This document shows, piece by piece, positions 44,006 to 52,890 of a stretch of DNA of 64,000 nt. The translations under genes were made by a program, and so were the position numbers. Position 1 is the stretch's first letter. Every line of letters starts with the position of its first letter. The stretch covers positions 1 to 64,000 of the forward strand of contig CACFOR010000001.1 of the NCBI GenBank assembly GCA_902567785.1, in the 5' to 3' direction. The notes beneath the pieces are model-generated. The model saw only the letters and a list, made by a program, of their open reading frames with translations. It searched no databases and had not been told where the DNA came from. This stretch comes from an uncultured Pelagibacteraceae bacterium (GTDB taxonomy: Bacteria; Pseudomonadota; Alphaproteobacteria; Pelagibacterales; Pelagibacteraceae).

Positions 44006-45037
44006 ATGACTGATGCGGTAATTAAGTGCGATTCTGTATATAAAATTTTTGGGGCAAATGCCAAAAAGATGCTCCAAGAAGCAAATGGAAATGTAGACGC
44101 AAAAGCATTCCAGAAAATGGGATGCATTGTAGGTGTGAACAATGCTTCTTTTGAAGTTTCAAAAGGAGAAATGTTAGTTGTAATGGGATTATCTGGTTCA
44201 GGAAAATCTACATTATTAAGATGTATTTCTAGATTAACAGACGCTACAGATGGAAAAATTTATATAGAAGGTCAAGATTTACTCTCATTAAAAAACAAAG
44301 AACTAATTGAACTTAGAAGAAATAAAATGGGGATGGTCTTTCAAAGTTTTGCTTTACTCCCACATAAAACAGTTTTGGAAAATATTGCTTTTCCACTTCA
44401 AATTAAAGGCATTAAAACTGAAGATAGTATTAAAAAAGCTATGGATATGGTTAAACTTGTTGGTCTTGAGGGAAGAGAAAATTATTTTCCAAGAGAACTT
44501 TCTGGTGGGCAACAACAAAGAGTAGGTATCGCTCGATCACTGGCTGTTGAACCTGATATTTGGTTTCTAGACGAACCTTTTTCCGCACTAGACCCATTAA
44601 TTAGAAAAGAAATGCAAGATGAATTTTTAAGACTTCAAGAAAAATTAAAAAAAACAATCATGTTTATTACTCATGATTTTGATGAAGCACTAAAACTTGC
44701 TGATCGTATCGCAATTATGAAAGATGGAATAATTGAGCAGTTAGATACTCCAGCCAAAATTGTTTTAAATCCAGCAACAGAATATGTAAAAAAATTTACT
44801 GAAGAAGTACCTAGAGAAAAAGTTTTAAAAATAGAAGATGTAATGGAAAAACCAAATAAAGAAAATTTAAGTGATTTAAAAGTTTCAAAAGACGAGATAA
44901 TCGAAAATGTTGCTGAAAAGATTTTAACTCAAGAAAAATCAGTAGCTGTAACTGATGAAAACAATAAAATTGTTGGAACGGTTCGTCCTTCAAAAATAAT
45001 TCATACTGTTTTTGGTGGAAGAAAAAATAATGGTTAA
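44006..45037 (+). CDS. tmoV: TMAO/betaine ABC transporter, ATP-binding protein
   Basis: A 343-residue ProV-type ATPase: Walker A GLSGSGKST, Q-loop FQSFALLPH, signature LSGGQQQRVGIARSLA, Walker B WFLDEPF and switch His in FITHDFDEAL. A C-terminal extension ends in one CBS-like unit (EKSVAVTDENNKIVGTV), a module that senses ionic strength or nucleotides in related betaine transporters. It precedes the permease gene by 3 bp. Which methylated solute is carried depends on tmoX. Confidence 0.93.
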   Translation: MTDAVIKCDSVYKIFGANAKKMLQEANGNVDAKAFQKMGCIVGVNNASFEVSKGEMLVVMGLSGSGKSTLLRCISRLTDATDGKIYIEGQDLLSLKNKELIELRRNKMGMVFQSFALLPHKTVLENIAFPLQIKGIKTEDSIKKAMDMVKLVGLEGRENYFPRELSGGQQQRVGIARSLAVEPDIWFLDEPFSALDPLIRKEMQDEFLRLQEKLKKTIMFITHDFDEALKLADRIAIMKDGIIEQLDTPAKIVLNPATEYVKKFTEEVPREKVLKIEDVMEKPNKENLSDLKVSKDEIIENVAEKILTQEKSVAVTDENNKIVGTVRPSKIIHTVFGGRKNNG

Positions 45038-45040
45038 AAT

Positions 45041-47194
45041 ATGGAATTATTAAAAAAATATCCAAAATTATTTCAATGGTTATTTTTGTTAATTGTATTT
45101 TTTGCTTTATGTTTTTCAATAGATGTTCCGGAAACCTACAAATTTATAAGAGGTCAAGCGGAATTCATTAAAGACCCAAATCAAAGTACTTACACACTAT
45201 TTGGCAAAGAGGTAAGATATTATGCATTTGATGTCTTGTGGAGACTACCTCCTTTACTTGGATGGTTACCTATTTGGGTAAATGACTCTTTGTTTTTCTT
45301 ATTGAATGAATGGATGCCAATGGAGTTTTGGAATGAGGATACTCAAGAATTCAAAACTCGACCTTTAGTACTACAAATAACAAGAAATATCACTGCATTT
45401 ATGACATTTCTAATTGAATTGATTAGAGAAATTTTATTAGGTGGGGTTAAGACAGTTGTTGCATTTAGCAGTTGGGATTGGATAGATAAAAATCCATGGG
45501 CTGAACTGCCAGGTTTACCTTGGACAATCGTCACAGCGGGTGCGGTAATATTAGGTTACAAACTGAGTGGCAAGGGTCTAGCTATATTTGCTGGCTTAGT
45601 CATGATTTATATTTCTGTATTTGGTCAATGGAAACCTTCAATGCAAACACTCTCTTTTATATTAGTAGCGGCACCACTTTCTTTCATATTTGGTTTGACT
45701 TTAGGTGTTATGGCTTACAAGAGTAAACGTGTTGAGAAAGCTTTATATCCTATACTCCTAGTGATGCAGACCATGCCCCAATATGCCGTTCTAGTTCCTG
45801 CAATGGTTCTGTTTGGTATTGGAGATCATGCTGCAGTTATTATAACAATGGTTGTTGCGATTCCGCCGATGATCTTATTAACTTTGTTAGGGCTTAGAGC
45901 AGTATCTTCTGAAGTTATTGAAGCTGGCAAAATGAGTGGATGTAATAATTGGCAATTAATGACCAAAGTATTAATTCCAACTGCACGAAGAGACATTTTA
46001 ATTGGAGTGAACCAGGTCATAATGGTGTGTTTCTCCATGGCGGTTATTGCAGCTTTTATAGGTGCTAAAGGATTAGGATGGAATTTATTGTTAGCCTTAA
46101 ATCAATTGAATATTGGATTAGCATTAGAAGCTGGTTTGTGTATTAGCATGATAGCGATCTTGTTAGATAAAATGTCTTTGGCTTGGGCAAATAAACAAGA
46201 AGATTATTTTGGCAACCTGACGTTTTTTCAGCGTTATAAAAATACATTATTTTTTGCTGGAGCAGTATTGATTGGAGCGATACTTGCTTACGCTGGATCT
46301 TTTTTGTTTAAAGATAGTTTTAATTATTTTTCTGAGATTCCACATAATAAAGGTATATCATTTGCAGATTTCTGGAATAAAGGTGTTGACTGGATTTGGG
46401 ATACATTCTTTCAAACTTTAAAAATATTTAATACTTGGTTAATAACAGAAGTTCTTCAACCAATGAGAGCCTTGTATCTAAGAATGCCAGCGGTTGCTAC
46501 TGTAGTATTAGTTGTTGGAGCCGGTTATATAATTGGTGGAATTCGTTCAGCTTTGGTAACAGCTGGATTAGTATTATTTATAGCACTAAGTCCATGGTGG
46601 GATAGAGCATTAGTCACAACATACATGGCAACTTTTGGTGTTATTGCATCTTGCACAATTGGATTAACTGTTGGAACTTTATGTCAACAAAATCAATATA
46701 CTACAAAATTTATGTTAGCAGTTTGTGATATTTTTCAAACATTTCCTTCATTTGTATATTTAATTCCAGTAATGATGCTTTTTGGAATCACTGATACATC
46801 AGTATTAATTGCGGTAATTGTTTATGCAACTATACCTGCTACAAGGTACACTATTGAGGGATTAAGAAGTGTTCCAACAGCGTTGCATGATGCAGCCTCA
46901 ATGTCTGGTGTAACGAAATTACAAAGATTAATAAATATAGAATTTCCAATAGCGTTTCCTCACATGATGCTTGGTGTAAATCAAACAATAGTATTTGCTC
47001 TGTTTATGGTAATAATTGGGGCATTTATTGGAACAGAAGATTTAGGACAATATATTCTAAAAGCTTTATCTGATAAAGCAGGTGGAGGTAAAGGATTAAT
47101 ACTTGGTATTTGTGTCGCTTTCATAGCTCTGATATTTGATAATTTAATTAGAACTTGGGTTCAAAAAAGAAAAAAACATCTTGGTATAGATTAA
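45041..47194 (+). CDS. tmoW: TMAO/betaine ABC transporter, fused permease
   Basis: A 717-residue inner-membrane protein holding two BPD_transp_1 permease domains in tandem (about 195-390 and 500-705). Each has the EAA-type loop contacting the ATPase: EAGKMSGCNNWQLMTKVLIP in the first and DAASMSGVTKLQRLINIEFP in the second. Fused double permeases of this size are usual for TmoW. A long periplasmic segment lies between the N-terminal helix and the first domain. Confidence 0.92.
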   Translation: MELLKKYPKLFQWLFLLIVFFALCFSIDVPETYKFIRGQAEFIKDPNQSTYTLFGKEVRYYAFDVLWRLPPLLGWLPIWVNDSLFFLLNEWMPMEFWNEDTQEFKTRPLVLQITRNITAFMTFLIELIREILLGGVKTVVAFSSWDWIDKNPWAELPGLPWTIVTAGAVILGYKLSGKGLAIFAGLVMIYISVFGQWKPSMQTLSFILVAAPLSFIFGLTLGVMAYKSKRVEKALYPILLVMQTMPQYAVLVPAMVLFGIGDHAAVIITMVVAIPPMILLTLLGLRAVSSEVIEAGKMSGCNNWQLMTKVLIPTARRDILIGVNQVIMVCFSMAVIAAFIGAKGLGWNLLLALNQLNIGLALEAGLCISMIAILLDKMSLAWANKQEDYFGNLTFFQRYKNTLFFAGAVLIGAILAYAGSFLFKDSFNYFSEIPHNKGISFADFWNKGVDWIWDTFFQTLKIFNTWLITEVLQPMRALYLRMPAVATVVLVVGAGYIIGGIRSALVTAGLVLFIALSPWWDRALVTTYMATFGVIASCTIGLTVGTLCQQNQYTTKFMLAVCDIFQTFPSFVYLIPVMMLFGITDTSVLIAVIVYATIPATRYTIEGLRSVPTALHDAASMSGVTKLQRLINIEFPIAFPHMMLGVNQTIVFALFMVIIGAFIGTEDLGQYILKALSDKAGGGKGLILGICVAFIALIFDNLIRTWVQKRKKHLGID

Positions 47195-47216
47195 AATTAA
47201 AAATTGATTGGTAAAT

Positions 47217-47375
47217 ATGAATACTAAAATTATAAATATTACTGGATGGGTTTTATTTTTGATCTCTGCTATTGGTTTTATTATATCTAGTGTTGGAAAT
47301 TTTTGGGCTATGTTTGGTAGCCTTTTCTTTTTGGCCGGCTGTATAGTTTTTTTGATACCTTATTTTTTTGACTGA
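47217..47375 (+). CDS. 52-residue membrane microprotein after tmoW
   Basis: ATG 47217 to TGA 47375 encodes a nearly all-hydrophobic protein with two helices (WVLFLISAIGFIISSVG and MFGSLFFLAGCIVFLIPYFF) separated by a short NFWA turn and preceded by MNTKIIN. It starts 22 bp after tmoW, so it would end that transcript, and its last 16 bp overlap the 3' end of the convergent tmm gene. No family is recognised with confidence. It could be a stabilising subunit of the transporter. Confidence 0.55.
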   Translation: MNTKIINITGWVLFLISAIGFIISSVGNFWAMFGSLFFLAGCIVFLIPYFFD

Positions 47376-48700
47376 TTTAAAAAAGTTTTTGAAGAGTCAT
47401 CCATTGCGGAAGCCCATGGCGTATGGTGAATTGGTGCAACAGACCCAGTCACAGGAGATGAAAAAGATTTATTCCTATAAGTCATGATATCCTCTACTTT
47501 ATGATGTTCCCATTCTTTAAAATGTTTTCTAATTAATTCAAAATCAATTTTTGGATAATCAGACAAACCATGAAGTTCTTTAGTATATTCAGTTTGAAAG
47601 TCTATCATTTGATCAGGATTTTCTAATTTTTCTTCCATAGCAACCCATTTATCTATATCTTTTTTGATTTCTGTACTGCTTGGAATTTTAATTTTACCCA
47701 TTATTACATCTCTTGCATACCAAGCCTGGCAATCAAACATGTTAAAAGTATGAAATTGATCCTGCATACCTAAGTACAACAATTTATGATTATTTTCCCA
47801 AACCACACCTTTATATAATTTTGGTGGATATAATCTGTTTCTAGTTTTTAGTTTAAGGTCTTCAGTTAAAAAAGGGAAATGATGAAGATAGCCTGAACAT
47901 AAAATTATTGCATCAGCTTCTTGTTTGTGACCATCTTTAAAGATTGCTTTATTTCCTTCTAACCTGTCTAAATAATGGACTTCTTTCATTCCTTTGGGCC
48001 ATTTAAAACCCATTGGGTTGTTTCTATAACCTATAGTCACACTTTTTGCTCCATATTTATTACATTGAAGAGCAACATCTTCGGCTGAATAACTGCTTCC
48101 TAAAACAATAACATTTTTACCTCTGAATTCTTCTGCGTCTCTAAAATCATGTGAATGTAATATTCTTCCTGGAAAAGATTTCATTCCCGGATATTCTGGG
48201 ATAAATGGAACAGAGAAATGTCCTGTAGATACAACTACATAATCAAAAGTATCTTTTGAAAATTTGTCATTTTTTTTATCATGTGAAGTTACTTCAAAAT
48301 TTTTTCCATTATAAGTTACATTCATAACAGTTGTATTAAACCTTACTTTGTTTTTAAGATTCCCTTTTTTTACTCTACCAATTATATAATCATATAAAAC
48401 TTCTCTCGGCGGAAATGATGGAATTGGGTGTCCAAAATGCTCATCAAACGAATAATCAGCAAATTCTAAACATTCTTTAGGACCATTTGACCAAAGATAT
48501 CTATACATGCTGTTAGGAACAGGGTCTCCATATTGATCAGATCCAGTTCTCCAATTGTAGTTCCACAATCCTCCCCAATCTTCTTGTTTTTCAAAACAAA
48601 CTATTTGAGGTATTTTTTCTCCTTTTTTTTCAGCTTGTTCAAAAGATCTTAACATTGAAAGACCACACGGACCCGTTCCAATAATTGCTACTTTTGTCAT
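47360..48700 (-). CDS. tmm: Trimethylamine monooxygenase (flavin-containing)
   Basis: A 446-residue bacterial FMO. It has FAD motif GTGPCGLSML at residues 7-16, the FMO signature FPGRILHSHDF, the NADPH-binding GSSYSAEDVA and a C-terminal ATGY-like CSGYLHHFPFL. These match characterised Tmm proteins of SAR11 and Roseobacter, which oxidise trimethylamine to TMAO with NADPH and O2 in the cytoplasm. It stands convergent to the TMAO transporter operon and near tdm, which consumes the product. Confidence 0.95.
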   Translation of the reverse strand: MTKVAIIGTGPCGLSMLRSFEQAEKKGEKIPQIVCFEKQEDWGGLWNYNWRTGSDQYGDPVPNSMYRYLWSNGPKECLEFADYSFDEHFGHPIPSFPPREVLYDYIIGRVKKGNLKNKVRFNTTVMNVTYNGKNFEVTSHDKKNDKFSKDTFDYVVVSTGHFSVPFIPEYPGMKSFPGRILHSHDFRDAEEFRGKNVIVLGSSYSAEDVALQCNKYGAKSVTIGYRNNPMGFKWPKGMKEVHYLDRLEGNKAIFKDGHKQEADAIILCSGYLHHFPFLTEDLKLKTRNRLYPPKLYKGVVWENNHKLLYLGMQDQFHTFNMFDCQAWYARDVIMGKIKIPSSTEIKKDIDKWVAMEEKLENPDQMIDFQTEYTKELHGLSDYPKIDFELIRKHFKEWEHHKVEDIMTYRNKSFSSPVTGSVAPIHHTPWASAMDDSSKTFLNQSKK

Positions 48701-48712
48701 TGAACTTTCTCC

Positions 48713-48726
48713 ATCTATAAATAGAT
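48713..48726. promoter_or_regulatory. Palindrome upstream of tmm
   Basis: ATCTATAAATAGAT (6-bp arms, AA centre) lies 12 bp upstream of the tmm start, next to its GGAG ribosome site (minus strand). A TATAAA hexamer for a promoter lies just upstream. It may be an operator for tmm induction, but short AT-only palindromes are frequent here. Confidence 0.25.
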
Positions 48727-48778
48727 TTATAAGTGTATTTTACTAATAAAAAAGCAAAAATTGAAGTAGTATTTTATT

Positions 48779-49939
48779 ATGAAAATTAATTGGAATTATC
48801 CAACCACAGTATGGTTTGGTGAGGGGAGGATTAAGGATCTCCATATTGCTTGTAGAACCTTAAAAATTAAAAAACCATTATTTGTAACAGATCAAGATTT
48901 AGTGAAAACTGATTTAGTAAAAAATATAATTAACGATCCTAATTTGAAAAATTTCTCAGTGAATATATTCTCAAATATAAAAGGAAATCCGGTTGGTTCT
49001 AATGTTGATGAAGGTGTAAAAGTTTTTAAAAATGGAAATCATGATGGTGTTATTGCTTTTGGAGGTGGCAGCGGATTGGATGTTGGAAAAGCAATTGCTT
49101 TTATGTCAGCACAAAGTAAACCAATTTGGGATTTTGAAGATATTGGTGATAATTGGACTAAAGCAAATAACGAAGGTATTGCTCCAATTATTGCTGTACC
49201 AACAACTGCTGGAACAGGTTCAGAAGCAGGGAGAGCATCATTAATTACAAACGAAGAAAATCAAACAAAAAAAATTATTTTTCATCCAAAATTTTTACCA
49301 TCAATAGTTATTTTAGATCCATGTTTAACAGTTAATCTTCCACAAAAAATAACAGCCGCAACAGGCATGGATGCTTTAGCTCATAACTTAGAAGCCTATT
49401 GTGCATCTGGATATCATCCTATGGCTGACGGGATAGCTCTAGAAGGAATGAGTTTAATAAAAAAATGGTTATTTATAGCAGTTAAAGAAGGAAATAATCT
49501 TAAGGCTAGATCAAATATGCTGGTTGCGGCAACTATGGGATCGACCGCGTTCCAAAAGGGGTTAGGAGCTATTCATTCATTAAGTCATCCTGTTAATTCT
49601 GTCTATAATATTCACCACGGTTTATCCAATGCAATATTTATGCCTTATGTACTTACCTTTAATAAAAAAGAGATAGAAAAAAAAATAATTAAATTAAGTG
49701 AATATCTAGAACTTAAAGAAAAAAGCTTCGATTGTTTCTTAAAATGGATTCTAGATTTAAGAAAAGATTTAAATATACCACACAAACTATCAGAGGTAGC
49801 TAATATTAAAGAAAGTGAAATTGATAAATTATCCCAAATGGCTCTTAACGATCCATCAACACCAGGAAATCCCAAAAAACTTACTTTGAAAGATATGAAA
49901 ATGCTTTACAAATATAGTTTAGAAGGAAAATTGTTTTAA
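48779..49939 (+). CDS. Iron-containing alcohol dehydrogenase
   Basis: A 386-residue group III (Fe-ADH) dehydrogenase. The NAD motif FGGGSGLDVGKAIA is near residue 97, PTTAGTGSEAG follows, and metal ligands are expected in MDALAHNLEAY and the His pair of AIHSLSHPVNSVYNIHHGLSNA. The family reduces or oxidises short alcohols and aldehydes, including methanol, and also some hydroxy acids. A link with formaldehyde or methyl metabolism would suit the location but is not shown. The 3' end overlaps the convergent peroxiredoxin gene by 4 bp. Confidence 0.88.
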   Translation: MKINWNYPTTVWFGEGRIKDLHIACRTLKIKKPLFVTDQDLVKTDLVKNIINDPNLKNFSVNIFSNIKGNPVGSNVDEGVKVFKNGNHDGVIAFGGGSGLDVGKAIAFMSAQSKPIWDFEDIGDNWTKANNEGIAPIIAVPTTAGTGSEAGRASLITNEENQTKKIIFHPKFLPSIVILDPCLTVNLPQKITAATGMDALAHNLEAYCASGYHPMADGIALEGMSLIKKWLFIAVKEGNNLKARSNMLVAATMGSTAFQKGLGAIHSLSHPVNSVYNIHHGLSNAIFMPYVLTFNKKEIEKKIIKLSEYLELKEKSFDCFLKWILDLRKDLNIPHKLSEVANIKESEIDKLSQMALNDPSTPGNPKKLTLKDMKMLYKYSLEGKLF

Positions 49940-50397
49940 ATTTTCTTAAGTTCTGAAAAAACTTCGTTGGCATGATCTTTTACTCTAACATTTGACCAAA
50001 TTTTAAGAATTTTTCCTTTTGAGTTAATTAATAAAGTAGTTCTTACAATTCCCATGAATTTCTTTCCTAAGAAAGATTTTTTACCCCATACACCATATTT
50101 TTTAATTACCGAAAGTTTTTCATCTGATAGTAAATCAAATTTAATTTTATATTTTTTTTTAAATTTTAAGTGGCTTGTAATACTATCTTTAGAAATTCCA
50201 TAGACACAGGCTTTATTTCTAGAAATTAAACTATTTAGTTTACTGAAATCTTTCGCTTCAAGCGTACATCCAGGCGTATCGTCTTTAGGATAAAAATATA
50301 ATATTGTATTTTTTTTGATTTTATTTAATTCAAATATAGATCTTCCAGTAGAAGGTAGCTTAAAATTAGGCGCTTTTTTATTAACTTTTAATTTCAT
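49936..50397 (-). CDS. bcp: Thioredoxin-dependent peroxiredoxin
   Basis: A 153-residue PrxQ/BCP-type peroxidase with the active-site PKDDTPGCTLEAKDF holding the peroxidatic Cys. A resolving Cys five residues later, seen in many PrxQ proteins, is absent; the only other Cys is in KACVYGIS. It reduces hydroperoxides in the cytoplasm. It directly abuts the upstream amidotransferase gene (stop and start adjacent), so they are one transcript. Confidence 0.88.
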   Translation of the reverse strand: MKLKVNKKAPNFKLPSTGRSIFELNKIKKNTILYFYPKDDTPGCTLEAKDFSKLNSLISRNKACVYGISKDSITSHLKFKKKYKIKFDLLSDEKLSVIKKYGVWGKKSFLGKKFMGIVRTTLLINSKGKILKIWSNVRVKDHANEVFSELKKI

Positions 50398-51096
50398 TTA
50401 AATTATTTTTTTAAAATTTTCGTAAATTGTTTTAGCACTATTATTAAAAGTTTTTAAATTTTCTTCCACATCATTTTTAAATTTTTGAAGTGCATTTTGT
50501 CCCAGCGTATTTTCTAAAGCAGATTTATATTCGGGAACACATGCCCATTGAGGTACAGTCTCATTTGTTTGTTCAACATGAAACTGTAATCCAAAAGCCT
50601 TATCAAAAGAAAAAGCTTGTACTTTGCACTCAGGAGAGCTTGCTAATAAGTTTGCATTGCCAGGTAAATCGTGTGCTTCATAAGAATGCCATTGCAAAAC
50701 TTTTAAATCTTTATTTAGACCTTTAAATAAAGATTTATCATCTGTAACAGAAACTTTTAAAACACCAATTTCTGGTGTTTTCATTTTTCTTACTTTACCG
50801 CCTACAGCTTCACTAAGAAGTTGTGCACCAAGACATAAACCTAAATAAGGTTTTTTATTTACACAAACAAATTTATGAATTGCTTCTTTTTCAACTTTTA
50901 ACCAAGGATAAGTTTCTTCTTGCCAGGTATCCATTGGACCTCCCATTACTATCATTGCATCATAGGGGTCCAAATTGGGTATTTTTTCATTTTCATCTAA
51001 TTCTACTGTATCTATTTTAACATTGTCTTCCTTCATAAATTTAAGGAAAATACCCGGATGTTCAATATCAATATGTTGTAGAACCAAAAATTTCAT
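50398..51096 (-). CDS. Class-I glutamine-amidotransferase-like protein
   Basis: A 232-residue stand-alone GATase1 domain. The nucleophile Cys is in LGLCLGAQLLSEA and the His-x-Glu pair in FGLQFHVEQT, with MGGPMDTWQEE as oxyanion loop. Such free-standing enzymes hydrolyse gamma-glutamyl amides or serve an unknown synthetase. In this neighbourhood cleavage of gamma-glutamyl-amines is conceivable. The start codon is directly back to back with that of the next gene on the plus strand (CATATG). Confidence 0.82.
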   Translation of the reverse strand: MKFLVLQHIDIEHPGIFLKFMKEDNVKIDTVELDENEKIPNLDPYDAMIVMGGPMDTWQEETYPWLKVEKEAIHKFVCVNKKPYLGLCLGAQLLSEAVGGKVRKMKTPEIGVLKVSVTDDKSLFKGLNKDLKVLQWHSYEAHDLPGNANLLASSPECKVQAFSFDKAFGLQFHVEQTNETVPQWACVPEYKSALENTLGQNALQKFKNDVEENLKTFNNSAKTIYENFKKII

Positions 51097-51888
51097 ATGA
51101 ATAAATTAAAACTATTAATTGTTGAAGGCAATACAAAAGAAGAAAATGTAAATTTTAATAATGCTGGTTGTGTACCACAATCACAAAATTTTAAAAAACA
51201 TCTTCAAAAAATAGAACCTAATAGCGAAATAGATATTGTTGAGCCTATAGATAACAATTCTATTTCAAAAATTATTTCATCATTAAAAAAATATGATGGT
51301 GTAGTTTTAACCGGAAGCACTTTACGCTTAAACGAAGATATAAGAGAGGTAAAAAAACATATAGAATTTGCAAGAATGTGCTTTAAGCATGAAAAAAAAA
51401 TATTCGGTGCTTGTTGGGGTTTACAAGTAACTGTTATGGCTGCTGGTGGTAAATGTAGAGTAGCTCCAAAAGGACCACACATTGGTATAGCGCAAAATAT
51501 AGAACTAACAGAAGAAGGTAAAAAACATAAAATATATTCTAGTAAACCAAAAAAATTTACTACACCAGCTTTTAATTATGATGAAGTAGAAATACCACCA
51601 AAAAATTCAACTTTACTTGCGAGCGATAAAATAAATAAATTTCAAGGACTTCATTTTTATGTAGGAAAATCAGAAATATGGGGATTACAATATCATCCTG
51701 AGATACCCTATGATTATATGATTAAACTAATAAAACATAGATCAAAAGGTATGTTAGAAAAAAATGTTTTTAAAAATCAAGATGAAATCAACGATCATGT
51801 TAATACAATAGAAAAAGCTAAATTAGATTTAAGTGATGATGAAAGAACAATCGAATTAAAAAATTGGATTACTTATTTAAAAAATTAA
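51097..51888 (+). CDS. Class-I glutamine-amidotransferase-like protein
   Basis: A 263-residue GATase1 protein, distinct from its divergent neighbour. The active-site Cys is in FGACWGLQVTVMA and the partner residues in WGLQYHPEIPYDYM. VVLTGSTLRLNEDIREV replaces the usual oxyanion loop. The C-terminal 60 residues are an added helical region. It begins at the ATG of a CATATG shared with the 50398 gene and is followed 2 bp later by adenine deaminase. Substrate unknown; gamma-glutamyl compounds are likely from the fold. Confidence 0.8.
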   Translation: MNKLKLLIVEGNTKEENVNFNNAGCVPQSQNFKKHLQKIEPNSEIDIVEPIDNNSISKIISSLKKYDGVVLTGSTLRLNEDIREVKKHIEFARMCFKHEKKIFGACWGLQVTVMAAGGKCRVAPKGPHIGIAQNIELTEEGKKHKIYSSKPKKFTTPAFNYDEVEIPPKNSTLLASDKINKFQGLHFYVGKSEIWGLQYHPEIPYDYMIKLIKHRSKGMLEKNVFKNQDEINDHVNTIEKAKLDLSDDERTIELKNWITYLKN

Positions 51889-51890
51889 AA

Positions 51891-52883
51891 ATGAATAAAA
51901 TTACTGAATTTATCAAAAAATCGCCCAAAGCAGAATTGCATTTACATATTGAAGGAACTCTTGAACCCAGCCTTCTATTTAGGTTAGCTAAAGAAAATAA
52001 CATTCAAATTCCTTTTTCAAGCATTAATGAAATAAAGGCTGCTTACAACTTCAAAGATCTCGAATCTTTTTTAAAAATTTTTTATCAAGGATCGAGAGTC
52101 TTATTGAGAGAGCAAGATTTTTTTGATCTTACATGGGCTTACTTATTAAAGTGTAAAGAAGAAAATGTAGTTCATACTGAAATTTTTTTTGATCCACAAA
52201 CTCATGTTAATAGAGGAGTCGATTTCAATTTGGTTATAAATGGTATTTATAAAGCGCTTAAAAAAGCAAACAAAGAATTCGGCTTAACATTTGGTGTCAT
52301 TATGTGTTTTCTACGTCATCTTGATGAGAGATCTGCATTTAAAATGTTAGATCATGCTTTGGAGCATAAAGATAAAATTATAGGAGTAGGTCTCGATTCC
52401 TCCGAAATTGGCCATCCCCCAAAAAAATTTGAAGGAGTATTTAAAAAAGCAATAGATCATGGTTTTTTAACCGTGGCTCATGCTGGAGAGGAAGGTCCAC
52501 CTGAATATATTTGGGAGGCTTTAAATTTTCTTAAAGTGAGGAGAATTGATCATGGTGTACAATGTCTTAATGATAGAAAATTAGTTCAGAAATTAAGAAA
52601 TGATCAAATTCCTCTTACTGTCTGTCCCCTTTCAAATGTGAAACTCTGTGTATTTAATAACCTTAATCAACATAATTTAAAAAAGATGTTAAAAGAAAAA
52701 TTGATGGTAATGGTAAATTCTGACGATCCAGCTTATTTTGGAGGTTATGTTAACAAGAATTTGATTGAAAGTCAGATTGCCCTAAATTTTTCTATGGATG
52801 AAGTAAAAACTTTAATGATAAATTCATTTAAATCATCTTTCTTAAAAGAAGAAGAAAAAAAAGAGTGGATCAAAAAATTTTAA
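51891..52883 (+). CDS. Adenine deaminase (adenosine-deaminase-like family)
   Basis: A 330-residue amidohydrolase with zinc and catalytic motifs KAELHLHIEGTLEP, VAHAGEEGPPEY, IDHGVQCL and NSDDPAYFGGYVNKN. The FGGY form after SDDPA and the LDSSEIGHPP segment are those of the adenine deaminase branch, rather than true adenosine deaminases. It makes hypoxanthine and ammonia in the cytoplasm. I placed the start at ATG 51891, right after the previous stop; an upstream in-frame start would overlap that gene by 25 bp. Confidence 0.88.
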   Translation: MNKITEFIKKSPKAELHLHIEGTLEPSLLFRLAKENNIQIPFSSINEIKAAYNFKDLESFLKIFYQGSRVLLREQDFFDLTWAYLLKCKEENVVHTEIFFDPQTHVNRGVDFNLVINGIYKALKKANKEFGLTFGVIMCFLRHLDERSAFKMLDHALEHKDKIIGVGLDSSEIGHPPKKFEGVFKKAIDHGFLTVAHAGEEGPPEYIWEALNFLKVRRIDHGVQCLNDRKLVQKLRNDQIPLTVCPLSNVKLCVFNNLNQHNLKKMLKEKLMVMVNSDDPAYFGGYVNKNLIESQIALNFSMDEVKTLMINSFKSSFLKEEEKKEWIKKF

Positions 52884-52890
52884 TTTAAAA

